From Spinacia oleracea (Eukaryota; Streptophyta; Magnoliopsida; Caryophyllales; Amaranthaceae), in contig NC_079487.1 of the NCBI RefSeq assembly GCF_020520425.1, forward strand, positions 78,869,141 to 78,933,140: DNA of 64,000 nucleotides, given 5' to 3'. Every line of letters begins with the position of its first letter. Positions within the stretch are counted from its first letter, which is position 1. Positions 36,906-49,280 of this stretch are shown here, piece by piece. The position numbers were made by a program, and so were the translations under genes. Below the pieces are notes generated by a model. That model was not told the DNA's origin and did no database searches. It saw only the letters and a list, made by a program, of their open reading frames with translations.

Positions 36906-37569
36906 TATTGTGGCATAAGCGTGACCTATATTTCTGAAAAGTTTCCTGTTTTAGGTCAAAACACAATTAACGTTAAGCTGAAGAACACAAGGAAGGAACA
37001 AGGATTCCGGGGATAAGTTAAGATAAGTTCAGAAATAATAAGTGAAAATCAGTTGAATAGAATACACAATAAATAACAAATAATTTTGGTCCAAAAAATT
37101 AAATTGGCTAATGGGCCTAAAAGAAGGGATCAAGTTATATTATTCTACTCTAGGTTTTCTCCAACCGTAAACCCACACAAAGTGGTTAGCTCCAAAAATC
37201 AAGGAACTCATACAGTTATACACGATCCCCACTTGGCCCATTTGTTCAAATCAAGGCTGCAAAACAAGAATTTGACTTAGTAAATCAAGCAAAACAACCA
37301 ACGTATATTACTCGAATCATTAATTCCAAAAAGTTACATAATATGTGATGCACGGTTTTGAATCTGGAGGATTGAAACTATTGTATGAAAACTCTAGAGA
37401 AAATTACTCGAGAGGATTTGAATTCCAAAAATTTTACAACAATTATTCCAAAATCTCCGATCCCCATTTTCCCTTAGTTTACAACCAAATTAAGGATACT
37501 AGATAAGATATTGGTCGATTCTTGCATTGCAACCAAATTGTTAATTGTTGGTTGTGATCTCATTGATCT

Positions 37570-38286
37570 ATGGTTTATCCATCCATCTCGCGACGAATGA
37601 GCTTGAAGCTCCGATTGTGCATATCTTGTGCACAAACATTGATACAAATATCAAGTATATGGCTAATTATACTACTGTTTAGAATACCAAAGTCCCCAAA
37701 TTTTGAAATCCAATCTGTTAATACAATAACACCCTTCACCCTAAACCAAATTGGCAACACTCCTGCTACTCCAAACACTCTTAGTGTTGGCCTTAACATC
37801 ACCTTTCGGATCGAAAACCCTAATCATGGCACCCTCTACAAAGAAGCCAACGTCTCCGTGTTCTACAACTTCTACCAAAAACATTTCCCCATCTCTGGTT
37901 CTTCGGTACATTCCTTTTGTCCTGATTACCCTACGTGTGATGATTCCATTCTTAACAGCTCACTACCTGTTATTGTTAAGGCGTCATCAGTTCCTGTTCG
38001 CGATAGTTTTACCGCCTTTTCAATGGCCACAGACCTCGAGCACGGCCAAGTGAGTCTTTTAATCAAGGTTACGGCGGACTATAGGTGGTATAATCACTTT
38101 CTTGCGGATCTTAATGCTACGTGCAATGATATCAACATTGGTGTTCCGATTGGGGTTATGCAAGGTGGCTCTAGGCCTTGCAATGTCATTTGGAGCATCG
38201 TTTACCTAAAAACGGATTTGTTGTTTTTTTTGTTTCCATTTTCCTTTGTTAATATATTGATTCTCTTGTATTGGTGGTTTGGATGA
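37570..38286 (+). CDS. NDR1/HIN1-like (LEA_2) membrane protein, paralogue 1
   Basis: This is a single-exon gene of 238 residues. A hydrophobic segment at about residues 16-38 is followed by a LEA_2-type domain with the family NPN signature in FRIENPNHGTLY (NPNHG at 83-87), paired cysteines in SFCPDYPTCD, and TCNDINIGVP. A second hydrophobic stretch lies at 217-236. Several Asn-X-Ser/Thr sites suggest the middle part faces the ER lumen or apoplast. The first ATG is preferred because the bases before it (CTCATTGATCTATGG) match those before the paralogue's ATG at 57507. NHL proteins act at the plasma membrane in defence and stress signalling; the specific role here is unknown. No disabling change is seen. 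Confidence 0.78.
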   Translation: MVYPSISRRMSLKLRLCISCAQTLIQISSIWLIILLFRIPKSPNFEIQSVNTITPFTLNQIGNTPATPNTLSVGLNITFRIENPNHGTLYKEANVSVFYNFYQKHFPISGSSVHSFCPDYPTCDDSILNSSLPVIVKASSVPVRDSFTAFSMATDLEHGQVSLLIKVTADYRWYNHFLADLNATCNDINIGVPIGVMQGGSRPCNVIWSIVYLKTDLLFFLFPFSFVNILILLYWWFG

Positions 38287-38339
38287 AATTTTTTCATATT
38301 TTATTTTATTCGTCCACTATTTTCTCTTTAATTTGGTTT

Positions 38340-39530
38340 TTAGGATTTGAACTAGCTAGTGTTATTGCCCCGGGTATTCACATCATTTTTAAATTATTTT
38401 ACAAAAAAGTTTCACTAACCTACTAGTAGAAAAAAACTCCATTTGCAACCCCTCGGTTGCAACTCTCACTCGCTGCGACTTCACATAGTCAACGCGGGTC
38501 AATGTATTAAATGAGAAATTTGCAACTCTGTTTCCTAGGTAAACGCTGCGATAATTAAATTAAAAATAAAGATAAAAAATTGCAGCGCGTTGGATTATCC
38601 TTTGCTGCGAGAAACTCATGTATTATCAGCGATCAACATTAACAAATTCAGATCTAGAATCCCTTACCCAAGACCTCCGCCCAACCTCTCATTCTCCTCT
38701 CACAATCTCTCACTCTAATTCTATCCCCCATTCCATAATCTTCCAAGATCTTCAATTCTATGCTTTTATTAGTAATCGGTCAAGGCCGACTTTTGGTCAT
38801 GATTTGGGTGGAGGAATACATCATTGAGATTGTCGACTAGAGAGGTGAGTGATTTTCTTCAACCTACTCCGAATTGTAAGTCCTTAGATCTTTTTATTTT
38901 TAATCTTTAGCTTTCCATAATTTTTTGGTAATTTTGATAATTTATTATTTGTGCATTATTTTGACAGATCTACTTGATTTCCCTGAACGCCATTCACTGG
39001 AGAACGAAAAGTATGGAGAAGAAGTATGGAGATCAACAAGATCTTCAGGGCGAGTTTACTGATGTCGGCTTTCGTTTTTCTCTCTCTTCCTAGATCTTAT
39101 TTCCTTTCTAACCTCTTTTTTTCCCTAACTTGTTTTGAATAAAATTGAAACAGATCTTGAAAAGTTGAAGATATGAGAAATATGCTTGAAGATGAAGCTT
39201 GTGTTCTTTGTGAAATTCATATGAAAGTCGAGTAGGCGATGAGGATTCCCCAAGGTATTTATTTTTGGAATAATTTTTGCTTAATTGTTGTTGATCTGTA
39301 ATTTTATGGCTATTTAATTAATTTATCTGGTATTTTTGTTATTGTTGTTATTTTATAGATTTTTTTTCATGATAATCAGGATTAATATATTTTGGTGCTT
39401 ACTACTTGTATATTTTCCGAATGTGTTTGAATTGTGTATTAGGGATGAATTAAGAGTCCTTATAGAATTGATTCATGCTGGAATACTGTAAGATTAATTT
39501 ATGTGAAAAAAAAAGGAGTCTAATTTTGCA
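38340..39530. other. Noncoding stretch with CACTA-like left end (38420-38620)
   Basis: At 38420 the sequence reads CTACTAGTAGAAAAAAACTC. It is followed by several short GCTGCGA, TTGCAACC and TTGCAGCG motifs to about 38610, which resembles CACTA terminal and subterminal repeats. Related motifs in the opposite orientation lie at 49020-49280. The rest (38620-39530) has no ORF that I recognise. Confidence 0.4.
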
Positions 39531-39683
39531 GAAGCATATGTTTTTTTTTTTTTCTTTTTTCTAAGTAAGAAAGGATAATATTAATCACCAAAAACAGATT
39601 ACAAGCAAGGCTAACTCCAAAGGAAACGAACCAATTAGGTTGGACCCTTTCACAAAGGAGAAAGCAAAACAACTAAACAACTC

Positions 39684-42600
39684 TTAAAGAGTTAAAAACC
39701 ATAAGCTATCCTTTCGACTTACTTTTCTAGGCATTACACTTCTAATTCGATCTCTCACAATCTGCTTGATTCTAGTAACAGTGTTATGCACAGTTGGGAT
39801 ACACTTATCCCATAAACTGCCATTCCTACTCCTCCATACAGAATACACAGTTGCTGCTAATGCAGCATACCAGACTTGCCTTCGAAATTTGGTTTGATGA
39901 CTATTACCAATTCTGCTAATAAGAATCTGAAGCCCACTATGAGTAGTGTGAAAGCCAACTCAACTCTTGATCTCCTCAATACACCTCTTGCTATAAGGGC
40001 AAGAAAAAAACAGATGATCATGGACCTCTTCTTGCTGATCACACAATAGACAGTTTGGAGAGGAGCAAACACCAATTCTGGCTAATCTTGCAGCTGTTTG
40101 TAACCTATCCTGAACAGCCATCCAACAAATGAACTTGTGCTTAGGTGTATTCAATCTATTCCAAACCATATGATCCCAGTGCACCAGGGGTTTTGGACCT
40201 GTAAGTTTTTTATACACATCTTTCACAGAATAGCAGGACATACTGCTAAATTCAGCAATAGTGTAGTATTGCTTCAGAACTTCTTTTGTTTCACAAATCT
40301 TTCTCCAGTACCAGCTTGCAGAATTGTTAGGCTGGTACTCCCACCATTACCCATCCTTGACATATACAGAGCTCACCCATTTGATCCATATACTGTCTTG
40401 CTTTGTGGCCACAGCCCACACATACTTGCCAATAGCTGCAGTATTCCATGTCAGAATATCTCTGAAGCCAAGACCACCTTCTTTCTTCTCACAACAAGAA
40501 CTTTTCCAAGAAATGTTACTTGGTTTGCTACTATAAGCTTGCCCACTCCACATAAATGACCTACACACCATGGAGATCTCTTTCAGAACCTTCTTAGGCA
40601 AGATATAAATCTGAGCCCAATAACTATGCAAACTCAGCAAAACAGAATTAATCAGAAGAACTCTTGCTGTGTAGGAGAGGTTTCTAGAACTCCACACTTT
40701 GATTCTGAGAATCATCTTATCCACTAACATTTCACATTGTGCAGCAGTAATCTTTTTAGCACAGATAGGCACACCCAGATACTTGAAAGGTAAGGTACTT
40801 CTAGTAAAACCAGAAGCTGACACTACTCTCTTCCCATCATCTTCAGCCATGCCATAACAATAGATAGATGATTTTTTCTTATTTGCCATTAAACCAGATG
40901 AATCAGAGAACAACTTGAAAGCTTGAAGTAGCAAATATATTGAAGGAAATTCACCTTTGCAGCACAGAATAAGATCATCAGCAAAACACAAATGTGTCAA
41001 CTTTAACTCTCTGCATCTTGGATGAAACTGGAACATGGGAAGCTCACTCATTTGATGAAATATTCTGGAAAGATACTCCATACAGATTACAAACAGCAGA
41101 GGGGACATGGGATCCCCTTGTCTCAGCCCCCTTTTAGATTTGAAAAAACCATGAAAAGAGCCATTGATAACCAGAGAAAACATGGGGGTAGTCACACATT
41201 CCATAATTAGATCAACAAACTTCTTAGGAAAACCTAACTGCTCCAACATTTGAAGCAGAAAATTCCAATCCACTGTATCATAGGCCTTCTGCAGATCAAT
41301 CTTCATTAAGCAGCTAGGCTTCACATCTTTTCTACCATAATGTTTCACCAAATCCTGAACCACCATAATATTGTGTACAATATACCTCCCATGTACAAAT
41401 CCCCCTTGATTCTCAAGAATTAAATCAGGAAGGATTTGTCTGAGTCTCCCACACAAGACTTTAGTTACACACTTGTAAAGTGTATTACAGCAAGAAAGTG
41501 GCCTGAATTCACTCACATTCTTAGGGCACTTGGTCTTTGGAATAAACGTAATGGCAGTATGATTGATTTCTTTTAACAGTTTCCCATGCTGCAACACATC
41601 TAGCACAGCAGCAACTACATCCTCTCCCACAATGTTCCATGTGTCTCTATAGAAGAAGGTCCCAAAACCATCAGGTCCTGGAGCCTTAATACCAGGAATT
41701 GAAAACAAAGCTTTCTTAACTTCATCATAAGTGTAAGGAACATTCAAAATCTGCTTGTGTTGATCTGTAACCATTGGACCTGCTTGAACAATCTGACTGA
41801 GAGCATCAGGTCTATTAGAATGAGTGCTACCCACAAAGTGGAATAAAAATCCAAGAAAGCTTTAGAAACACCATCTGCAGTGTCAGTCCAAACCCCATTC
41901 ATGTCATGTATGCTGTAAATCTGGTTATGAGTGTTTCTACTTCTGATACTCTGGTGAAACAATGCTGTGTTTTCATCACCTGCTTTGAGCCATTCTAGTT
42001 TTGCTTTCTGCTTCAGAAATTCCAGATAAGCTTTGTGTTTTGTTCTGTACTCCTGCACAGCTTGTAATTCTGCATCAGCTAAAGCTTGATTAGCTGGATT
42101 TAAATGCATTGCAGTTTGACCTGCAATCATTTCATGGTGAGCTTTAAGATCAGCAGCATGGACATCACTAAACCCAGCTCTATTCAGCTCCTTCAAAGCT
42201 GCTTTTACTTTTTTCGGTTTTGTTACAACAGTGAACATCTTACTTCCTTGAATTTGAGTGTTCCATTGTTCTTGGACAATTGTATTAAAATCCAGAGCAT
42301 TTCTCCACATTGTAAAATATTTGAAGGGTTTCTTCCCTCCTGAATTCCTAGGATACACTGTAGGTGGACTTGGAGAGTGATCAAAAGAACCTTCATTCAT
42401 GAAACAAGCTTCTGCAGACCCATACTCATTCTGCCAATCAGTATTAGCCATGATTCTGTCAATTTTTGAAAATACTCTAGCCATTCCTTGTTGCTTGTTG
42501 TTCCAAGTGTACAAATTGCCTACACTCTTAACATCCTCCATGCCACAATACTGCATATAAGCACACATGGAAGTGATCTCACTAGTCCTCACTGGAGCAC

Positions 42601-43051
42601 CAATTCTTTCATTCAAAGCCATGACACAGTTGAAGTCCCCACATATCACCCATGGATCATGAGTATTCAGGTGCCTCAAATCTCTCCACAACTCCTCTCT
42701 AGCATTCTTTTCATTGAATGCATAGATGAAAGTACATAAAAATTTAGTTGTACTTCCCACTGGAGTAACAGAACAGTGAACAAATTGACTAGTTACAACA
42801 ATAATGTTCACTATGAAACTATTAGGATTCCATGCCACAATGATCCTCCCTCCATCATGGTAGCTAGCATTGCTTGTAAAACACCAAGTACTAAACATTC
42901 TCTGGTAAAGCTTACCTAGATTGGCAGTCTTTACCTTGTGCTCCAGAAGCCCAACCAATCCAACATGATACTTGTGAATGAGTTGTCTCACAATATCTTG
43001 TTTCTGGATCAGATTGAGACCTCTGACATTCCAAGAGAGGATTCTATCCAT
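39684..43051 (-). pseudogene. LINE ORF2 (endonuclease, reverse transcriptase, zf-RVT), broken
   Basis: The N-terminus MDRILSWNVRGLN begins an apurinic-type endonuclease, with HDPWVICGDFNCVMALNER and DRIMANTDW. RT follows with FADDLILCCKG as the catalytic motif and GLRQGDPMSPLLFVICMEYL. The zf-RVT region (CLLCDQQEEVHDHLFFSC) and a conserved tail ending WFLTL complete it. Breaks: a one-base shift near 41840 between endonuclease and RT, a TAA at 40347-40349, and a TGA at 39960-39962. ORF2 would nick the target and reverse-transcribe the RNA there. Confidence 0.93.
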
Positions 43052-44345
43052 AAGAGGATGGAGGGTTCCCCCTCCCTACACTCCCCCCTATCTTTTCTCC
43101 AGAACCACCCACAACTACTACATTTTGCTCATTAGCATCATCTCCCCCTTGCTCAGTGTTCAAAAGTTGAAAGGTATTATTAAGTTGTGTAGGTTCAGGG
43201 TCATTAGACCTCACTCTAATTGGTCTGAGTGCTCTTTGAAAGCCTTCCTGATCCACCTCAATTGGGGCTTCCACAGATGGCACCACCACCTGTTTCTGTA
43301 CCCAAACTCTCTTGGAACCTGTCCTACATTCATCAGTTCTATGTCCCACCTTCTTACATTTGCCACAAGTGGTAGGATTCCACTCAAAAGTGAGTGCCAC
43401 TTTGGTCAAAACTCCATGTTCATCCATGAAGTCAGTATGAGAAGGCAAGTCTTGTGTAAGAGGCATATCCACCAATACTCTAGCAAATTGCAATTTATCC
43501 CTATTTACTGTTGCAGCATCCCTCTTAATAGGCTTCCCAAACTGATGCACAATCTTGAACAAAGATTTCTCACCCCAATATTTAAAGTTCAATTGCATTT
43601 GAACCCATATTGGAACAGATTTGACTTCCTCTTTCTCAATATCCATCTCTACACTCCAAGGGTTAACAATAACTGGTTTGCTATAAAAAAAATGATGGCC
43701 AAGCAGAACCTTATCCCTCATGTCCATGGTGAGAAAACGAACTAGATAAATCCCTTTTTTCACCATAATCACCTTGTCCACATTAAATTTTCTCCAAATA
43801 CGCCTAACAAAACCATCCATGACATGAGTAGGTGGATTTGCCCCTATAATATAGCAAATCACAGATGAACTCCAGAATTCCACCTCCTCCTGAATATCAT
43901 CCAATTCAATCTGAACAGGACTATCATTTTGAACACTCAAATCCTTCGATTCATTATCAGAGCTATCATGATCACTAGATTCATCATTATCCAAACTATC
44001 ATGAACACTAGATTCATTGAATTGCTGTAAAATGGGAACAGAGACCATACCAATGTATACATTTGCTCTGGTTTGAGGATTACGAACAACTGAGGCCAAT
44101 TTGTGAATTTCCTGCATCCATTCATTGAATGAGTGCCTTACTTCCGATCATAACTACAGGTGTTGTAATCCAGATTTCGGCGTCAAAATTTTATTCTCCA
44201 ATCCAAAATCCAATGCCTCCACTCCCAAAACTTCATCAATGGGACGAGTTCTGAGTGCTTGAGAATCGGACGAAGGGCCACGAGGTTTCTTCTTTGAATT
44301 TCCATGATTATTGCTTCGCGATTTACCTCCAGTTTTCTTCGCCAT
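43044..44345 (-). pseudogene. LINE ORF1 (DUF4283 plus CCHC knuckle), broken
   Basis: On the minus strand a basic N-terminus (MAKKTGGKSRSNNHGNSKKK) starts the frame. In-frame stops TAG (44154-44156) and TGA (44148-44150) interrupt it, and the same frame then continues open to 43044. The middle shows the DUF4283 nucleic-acid-binding domain, and the zinc knuckle reads CGKCKKVGHRTDEC. ORF1 would coat the LINE RNA. The ORF1 stop overlaps the ORF2 start. Confidence 0.9.
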
Positions 44346-44421
44346 GGCTTCGGTGCACGATAGACCTCATGTGCCGAGAGAAAACTTGAGGAAAAAGAAA
44401 GTTTTCTTTTAGAAGCATATG

Positions 44422-45140
44422 TTATTCTACCTTTGTATGAATGTGTATAGTTCTTAAAAGAAATTCATCACAGCTCCCATGACGGAGGAGATGAAGTTTT
44501 TACTCTGATGCACATGTACTGTACATGGATAACAGGGTCATTTATATGCATATGAATCATATATGATATAAAATATAGGATATTATAGACATAATGGAAT
44601 AATACCCCTACCTGTAAAATTAATTATGTTTTTGACATAATGATGAATACATGGCCCCTTGGCCCTTGCTCTAAAGAAACTGAGCATCAACATAAATTGC
44701 ACTTTATAACAAATGTTATACTCGGGCTCGGATTCTAGTGTCTGACACACAGATACGTTTCCAAGTGTTCGACTGCTAAATTGTGAATACATTTCAATTA
44801 ATTAAAGTGTCAGAGTGTCTATACTGATGTCTACTAAATGAACAGTCTGAGTATTGTGCATAAATTTCCTGAAAATTTTGGGACATTTTACCAACCTACA
44901 GCACTACTTTTGTTCCTGATTAAATGATGGATGTATGGCCCATACTCCAATATCGAGCACCACTTTATAGACTTGTCCATTTCTGTTTGGATTGTAACAA
45001 AAGATAAAGACTTTAAAATTTCTGCAGGAATCATGATAGTATGTCCAAAGAGAATGAATGTGTGATTCTAACTTTTACACCAAAATTTTGCATAAAAACA
45101 ACTCTAGTCTAGTTTTAACCAAAGAATCAATTATGTAAAT
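44422..45140. other. AT-rich sequence between LINE and LRR fragment
   Basis: No gene or recognised repeat is visible. The left edge carries the LINE target duplication. Confidence 0.4.
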
Positions 45141-45650
45141 CTAACAAGGAGGAAGAGGTGTTCCACATAAACCTTGGTTTCTTGAATAAGAGCTAGATGG
45201 AAAACCGCTGAGCGGTTTACCAGTCGGAATCTGTCCGTTGAGGAGATTATCTGATAAATCCAATTCTCTCAGTTTACTCAGCTTCAGAAAATCACTTGGT
45301 ATATTACCATTCAAATGGTTTCTTTGTAACTTTAGTACCTCCAAAGAACTTGCATTTCCCAACGAGTCTGGCAATTCTGAGTTTAATTGGTTGCTGCTGA
45401 AATCCAAGGTCTTCATTAATCCCATCTTCCCTATAGATGTTGGCAATCCATTTTTAAGATAATTGTTGGATAAATTTAGGTACTGAATTCCTGTTTGAGA
45501 TCCTTTGCCAATGTTCTCATGCCCGTTTGAGAAAATGTTATCAGAAAGATCGACATATGTCAGAGACCCGTCTGAAAACCTGGTTTCCAACTGGAAAACC
45601 TTCTCCACTGATCCAGTGAGATTATTTGAGTGAAGATCAATGATACCCAA
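45141..45650 (-). pseudogene. Leucine-rich-repeat protein, C-terminal fragment
   Basis: Five to six plant-type extracellular LRRs are present with the LxxLxLSxNxLxGxIP pattern, for example LREL DLSDNLLNGQIP and LEVLKLQRNHLNGNIP. They are followed by the usual C-terminal capping segment GLCGTPLPPC and a stop. Similarity ends abruptly upstream near 45655, so the signal peptide and first repeats are missing. It resembles secreted or receptor-like LRR proteins that lack a kinase domain, but the exact subfamily is uncertain. It lies between LINE and eL8 fragments and is probably captured or relic DNA. Confidence 0.8.
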
Positions 45651-45928
45651 ACTCTGCTTAATGTGCTACTATTAATTTGATGTTTGCAGTTGGTAGTATA
45701 TGTTTCCATAAAACCCTGTGTGCTACATGTTTTTTGGAAAATTTCCGCAGTTTCTATTTGTGTTGCGGGGCAGAAAGTGGGTTCATTTAAGGTGGGTTAT
45801 AGGCTAGGTACCTTTGTTTTTTCATTTTATACCATGAATGAAGTGATATGAGATTATGAGATATCCCAGAGTATCATGTCTCGTGTCACATGCAAATAAT
45901 ATTGCTATTCTATTCAATGTGTTTTTAG

Positions 45929-46161
45929 CTACCAATCTGTTCAAGATGCTTCTCAAGTATAGGCCAGAGGATAAAGCTGCAAAGAAGGAGCGTCTTCTGA
46001 AGAAGGCTCAGCTTGAGGCTGAAGGAAAGAGTCCAGAGTCCAGCAATAAACCCATAGTTGTGAAAAAGGTGAAGCCGTTCACGAGAGACTTGTTGAATTC
46101 AAACTGTATGGTGGTGTTAATAGTTTTGGATAGTGCTCAAGAATCCATAGTCGACTGCAAG
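45929..46161 (+). pseudogene. Ribosomal protein eL8 (L7a) exon fragment
   Basis: After a pyrimidine tract and AG acceptor, the frame reads [20 protein letters not shown], then [12 protein letters not shown] and KPIVVK, which is characteristic of plant 60S protein L7a. After KPIVVK the match becomes poor, and the frame continues open to a GT donor-like site at 46162. The other exons are missing. It is either a heavily diverged exon or one joined to unrelated sequence. The functional protein is a large-subunit component; this copy cannot make it. Confidence 0.75.
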
Positions 46162-46499
46162 GTACTTTTCCCAAGTTGTTTTCTCTGTTTCCTTACCATT
46201 TTTTACCTTATTTTACCAAGGACGGTTCTATGTTCCTCACTATTTTGATCTGCTCATTAATAAAATGCTCATTTCACTACCTACGGGTGCCCATTAAATC
46301 ATGATCCAAACTCTAATATCTGGATTGTGTTGATTCTGGTTCTTATCTGCTCCTACTTTGTACGTTAAGCTTTCTTTTATATGATCGAATCCCAACATCC
46401 CTATAGTTAGCCGTTAGGGTTGCGTATATTAAACCCGTTAATTTTTACTTATCGGCTCTGGTTGAATTATTCTGAATTGCTACTTTGTGTGTTTGGAAG

Positions 46500-47922
46500 G
46501 GTGATTGCAATGGCTTTGGTGTGGCATTATGGGGATAAACCTGGGAATGAATCTTGTAAGGGTCTTTCTTGGGGAATGGTGAGTTTGTGTAACATGCTAT
46601 TGCCTTCGTTTTTCTAATTATACCCTATTGACTTTCATCGTTTGTCTCGAACAACATTGTTATTAGTATCTTTAATTATCTATTGATATGGATTTGTCAC
46701 TGAATCCTGTATAAATTTGTACTCTTAAGTAACTACTACAATGCCATGATTTTTTATCGAAGCTTAGGTTGACTTATGCTTTTAGTTACTGCAATACTAC
46801 GATGATGTATAGGATTTTGGTTGTACACATTGAAGATTAGCTAAGCTTGCTCTTTTACCTGTTGCAATGCTATGTCTTGGGGTATGATTTTTTCATTCAA
46901 GCTTAGGTTAGTTGGGGTGTTGCTATTGCTTTCGTTGATGTTTTCATTGACTCTTGGCATGCCAAAACGACAGCATGACCTAAGTTTCTGATGTGAATAT
47001 GTATGTTTCTCTGCTTTTGACGTTGTAGTGTATTATTAGTAATGGTAATTCTTTGAAGGATGCTCTGTAGTAATTTGGAATATTAAGTGAATATAAAATT
47101 GTTATAATCAGATGCTTGTTTGCCATTAGTATGGAGAATTCATAGGCTTAATAGATGATAGCTGGTTAATTTGCACATATATTGATCTTTAGTCTTCTTT
47201 GGGCTTCTTAACTAGGCAGGCTTGCTTTCACAGGTTAATTGTATTGTTTTGATATTTAAAGATCTCTATTAGTAACCGAAGGAAAAGGCAGAAAACAAGT
47301 AATGACAAATTGACAAGGCTTTAAACTACTTCACCATTCCTGTTTTTAGAACATCAATGATGAGCTATGACCCAAATTCAATGGGTGATGCAAAGCTCTT
47401 AGACCATTCAAAATTGAATTGCAAATTAATTTTTTGAAGTACAAAAACCTGTACACGTCTTGCTCTACTGAGTTACTGACTACTGATGTATGCATATTAT
47501 GATTCCTGTTCAGTTGCTCTTGTAACTCTTGTTTAATAATTAGATGTTCCTTTGGATGCTTTTATCTTAACTTACTGGTTGCAAATTACTGTCCTTTTAT
47601 ATTATCTTGATTTTGATATTTGTTTTAGATACCCTTACTCGGGGGAGCAATGTGTGCATGTACATGGCATTTCTTTTACAATGCTGAGTCACTTGAGGTA
47701 ATGATACTTTTTCGTTTTTGAAACAAGGTTTTGGAAATTGGCAACTACTCTGGCTGCTTTTTGAACTATGCTAACTGATGGAATTCTGAATTAGTTTGTA
47801 CTTTCTAATGTTTGTAGTTACTGGTGGCACTTCAAGCTGCATTGACTGTTTCTGGTAATGCCACTATTTGTATTGCTGCCTACCGCATATACAAGTCACA
47901 GAGTCGCTCAGAAAATTCATGA
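46500..47922 (+). CDS. Ycf49-like (DUF2499) protein gene, three 3' exons, 5' part missing
   Basis: Exons are inferred at 46500-46578, 47629-47697 and 47818-47922, all with AG acceptors and GT donors in consistent phase. They encode VIAMALVWHYGDKPGNESCK, then GLSWGM; IPLLGGAMCACTWHFF and YNAESLE; and LLVALQAALTVSGNATICIA, then AYRIYKSQSRSENS and a stop. This is the conserved DUF2499/Ycf49-like domain of cyanobacteria and plastids, a small predicted membrane protein of unknown role. I found no upstream exon with the start, transit peptide or the segment before VIAM. The copy is therefore partial, perhaps carried by a transposon, although the exons themselves look undamaged. Confidence 0.65.
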
Positions 47923-49019
47923 AGATACTCCAACAGAGACCACATTTAAATATACCCAGAAAGGATTGGATTAGAGGTATTTTTTTCCTCTCATATTAGA
48001 GTTTCTCTTCCTGTAATATAAGTATTACTTCGTATAAGATACAATGTTTGATACAATGTTTTTTTTTTTGTTTGATCCTTCTCCCTCCATTGTGTTGTAT
48101 CTATTGTCTGAATTTTATCGAGATAAAAGAGACATACTTGTTTCCTTTATCTGTAGTAGCTATTTTGTCTAGAAGTAGGAGTGGACGCAATTGACGTTTT
48201 GACATCTTTTCTGTTTTCATTTGTATGATGTGTTTATTTTTCTTATAATCCGCGGGTCACTATAACAAGTTCTAGAGCAAGTTACAATTTACATTATGGA
48301 TGCGGAAACTCATTCCTTTATAACTGTTGCCACTTATTAAAAATAAGTTTGCATAGGCTTGGTAATTAGCGCTAAGGAAGCTGAATATGTCAAGATATTA
48401 TTTTCTAAAGTTGTTAGTAGTTTAAACCTCAAATTTTCAACAGTTATCCAAATCAAGAAAGGGTTCACTAATTGATGAATATTGGTTGTTAAGATGATTT
48501 ATTTGATTTCGCTCTGCAGGATGGGTCAGAAGATGTATGTTGAAGTTTCTGAAGGAACTGTTTCATCTGGTTTTGTAGATATCAGTACTAGATCACCATT
48601 TCTTTTCGTTGTGATTGCTTGGTGCTTTCCGGTTATGCTGTACAAACTTATGTTAGTCTGGTCGATGTTCTGGTGGTTCTCTTTTGCATTGGTGGTGCGG
48701 AGGTGAGCTCAATCCATAAGTTGAACAACTACAGCTAAATTCAGTTTTAATCTCCCGAAACAATTCTCAATTATCCTATACTTTTGCAGTTGATCAGAGA
48801 GGCATCTCAAACATATGTAATAAATTATTGTCATGTTTAATTATAATAGCTTTTAGAGCCACGGGTTCATCAATTTTACCGGCTCCCATTTTTTTTACTA
48901 ATATTTTATGTTGAATGTTTGCGCAAAAAAGGTTATGGAGGCTAGTACCTAGTAACAATGTATTATTACCGTAGTGATTTTTTTTTTGTAAAATAAATGT
49001 ACTATTTATAGCGCGTACT
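47923..49019. other. 3' flank of Ycf49-like exons, no further gene recognised
   Basis: The sequence after the stop may include the 3' untranslated region. An open stretch at 48482-48706 follows a CTCTGCAG acceptor-like site and has hydrophobic residues, but I cannot match it to any family. Confidence 0.35.
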
Positions 49020-49280
49020 GTTAAGTGAATGCTGTGAATAGTGTCAGAAATGTGGCTTTGAAATCGCTTTTTGCAGCGCCTGCGTATTGCAAAAGGCTAC
49101 GAAAAATAGACTTTTTGCAACACGTGTGACACACTGTGCGCTGCCATTAATGGCTTTTTGTAGCGCTTTTGTTCGCTGTAATAAAAGTCTACTATTTGCA
49201 GCCATCACAATTGCAGCGCTCAAAAATGCTGTAAAAAGCCCCTTTTACAGGCGCTGCAAATGATATTTTTTCTACTATAT
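49020..49280. repeat. CACTA-like subterminal repeats and right end
   Basis: This is a cluster of short repeats in both orientations (TTTTTGCAGCGC, TTTGCAACAC, TTTGTAGCGC, GGCGCTGCAAATG), ending TTTTTTCTACTATA. The reverse complement TAGTAGAAAAAATATCATTT is similar to the start at 38424 (TAGTAGAAAAAAACTCCATT). Together they suggest the two ends of one 10.9-kb CACTA-like element, or two members of a family. No matching 3-bp duplication was found. Confidence 0.45.

Larger units (their letters stand above)
39541..44410 (-). mobile_element. Full-length LINE (L1-type), inactive
   Basis: It is flanked by AGAAGCATATG direct repeats (39530-39540 and 44411-44421, possibly two bases longer). On the minus strand it runs from 44410 through ORF1 and ORF2 to a poly(A) tail, seen as the T-run at 39541-39560. 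ORF1 and ORF2 overlap slightly (43044-43051). The complete 5' region and target duplication show one retrotransposition event without 5' truncation. Several nonsense codons and one frameshift prevent activity. A 5'-truncated relative is at 49945-50380 and a rearranged one at 55445-56020. Confidence 0.94.

Noticed and set aside
42978..43745. 255-codon plus-strand ORF
   Set aside because: Antisense shadow of LINE ORF1; no domain and no codon pattern.
48482..48706. Small membrane-protein gene
   Set aside because: A hydrophobic 74-codon ORF after an acceptor-like site, but no family match and no supporting neighbouring exon.
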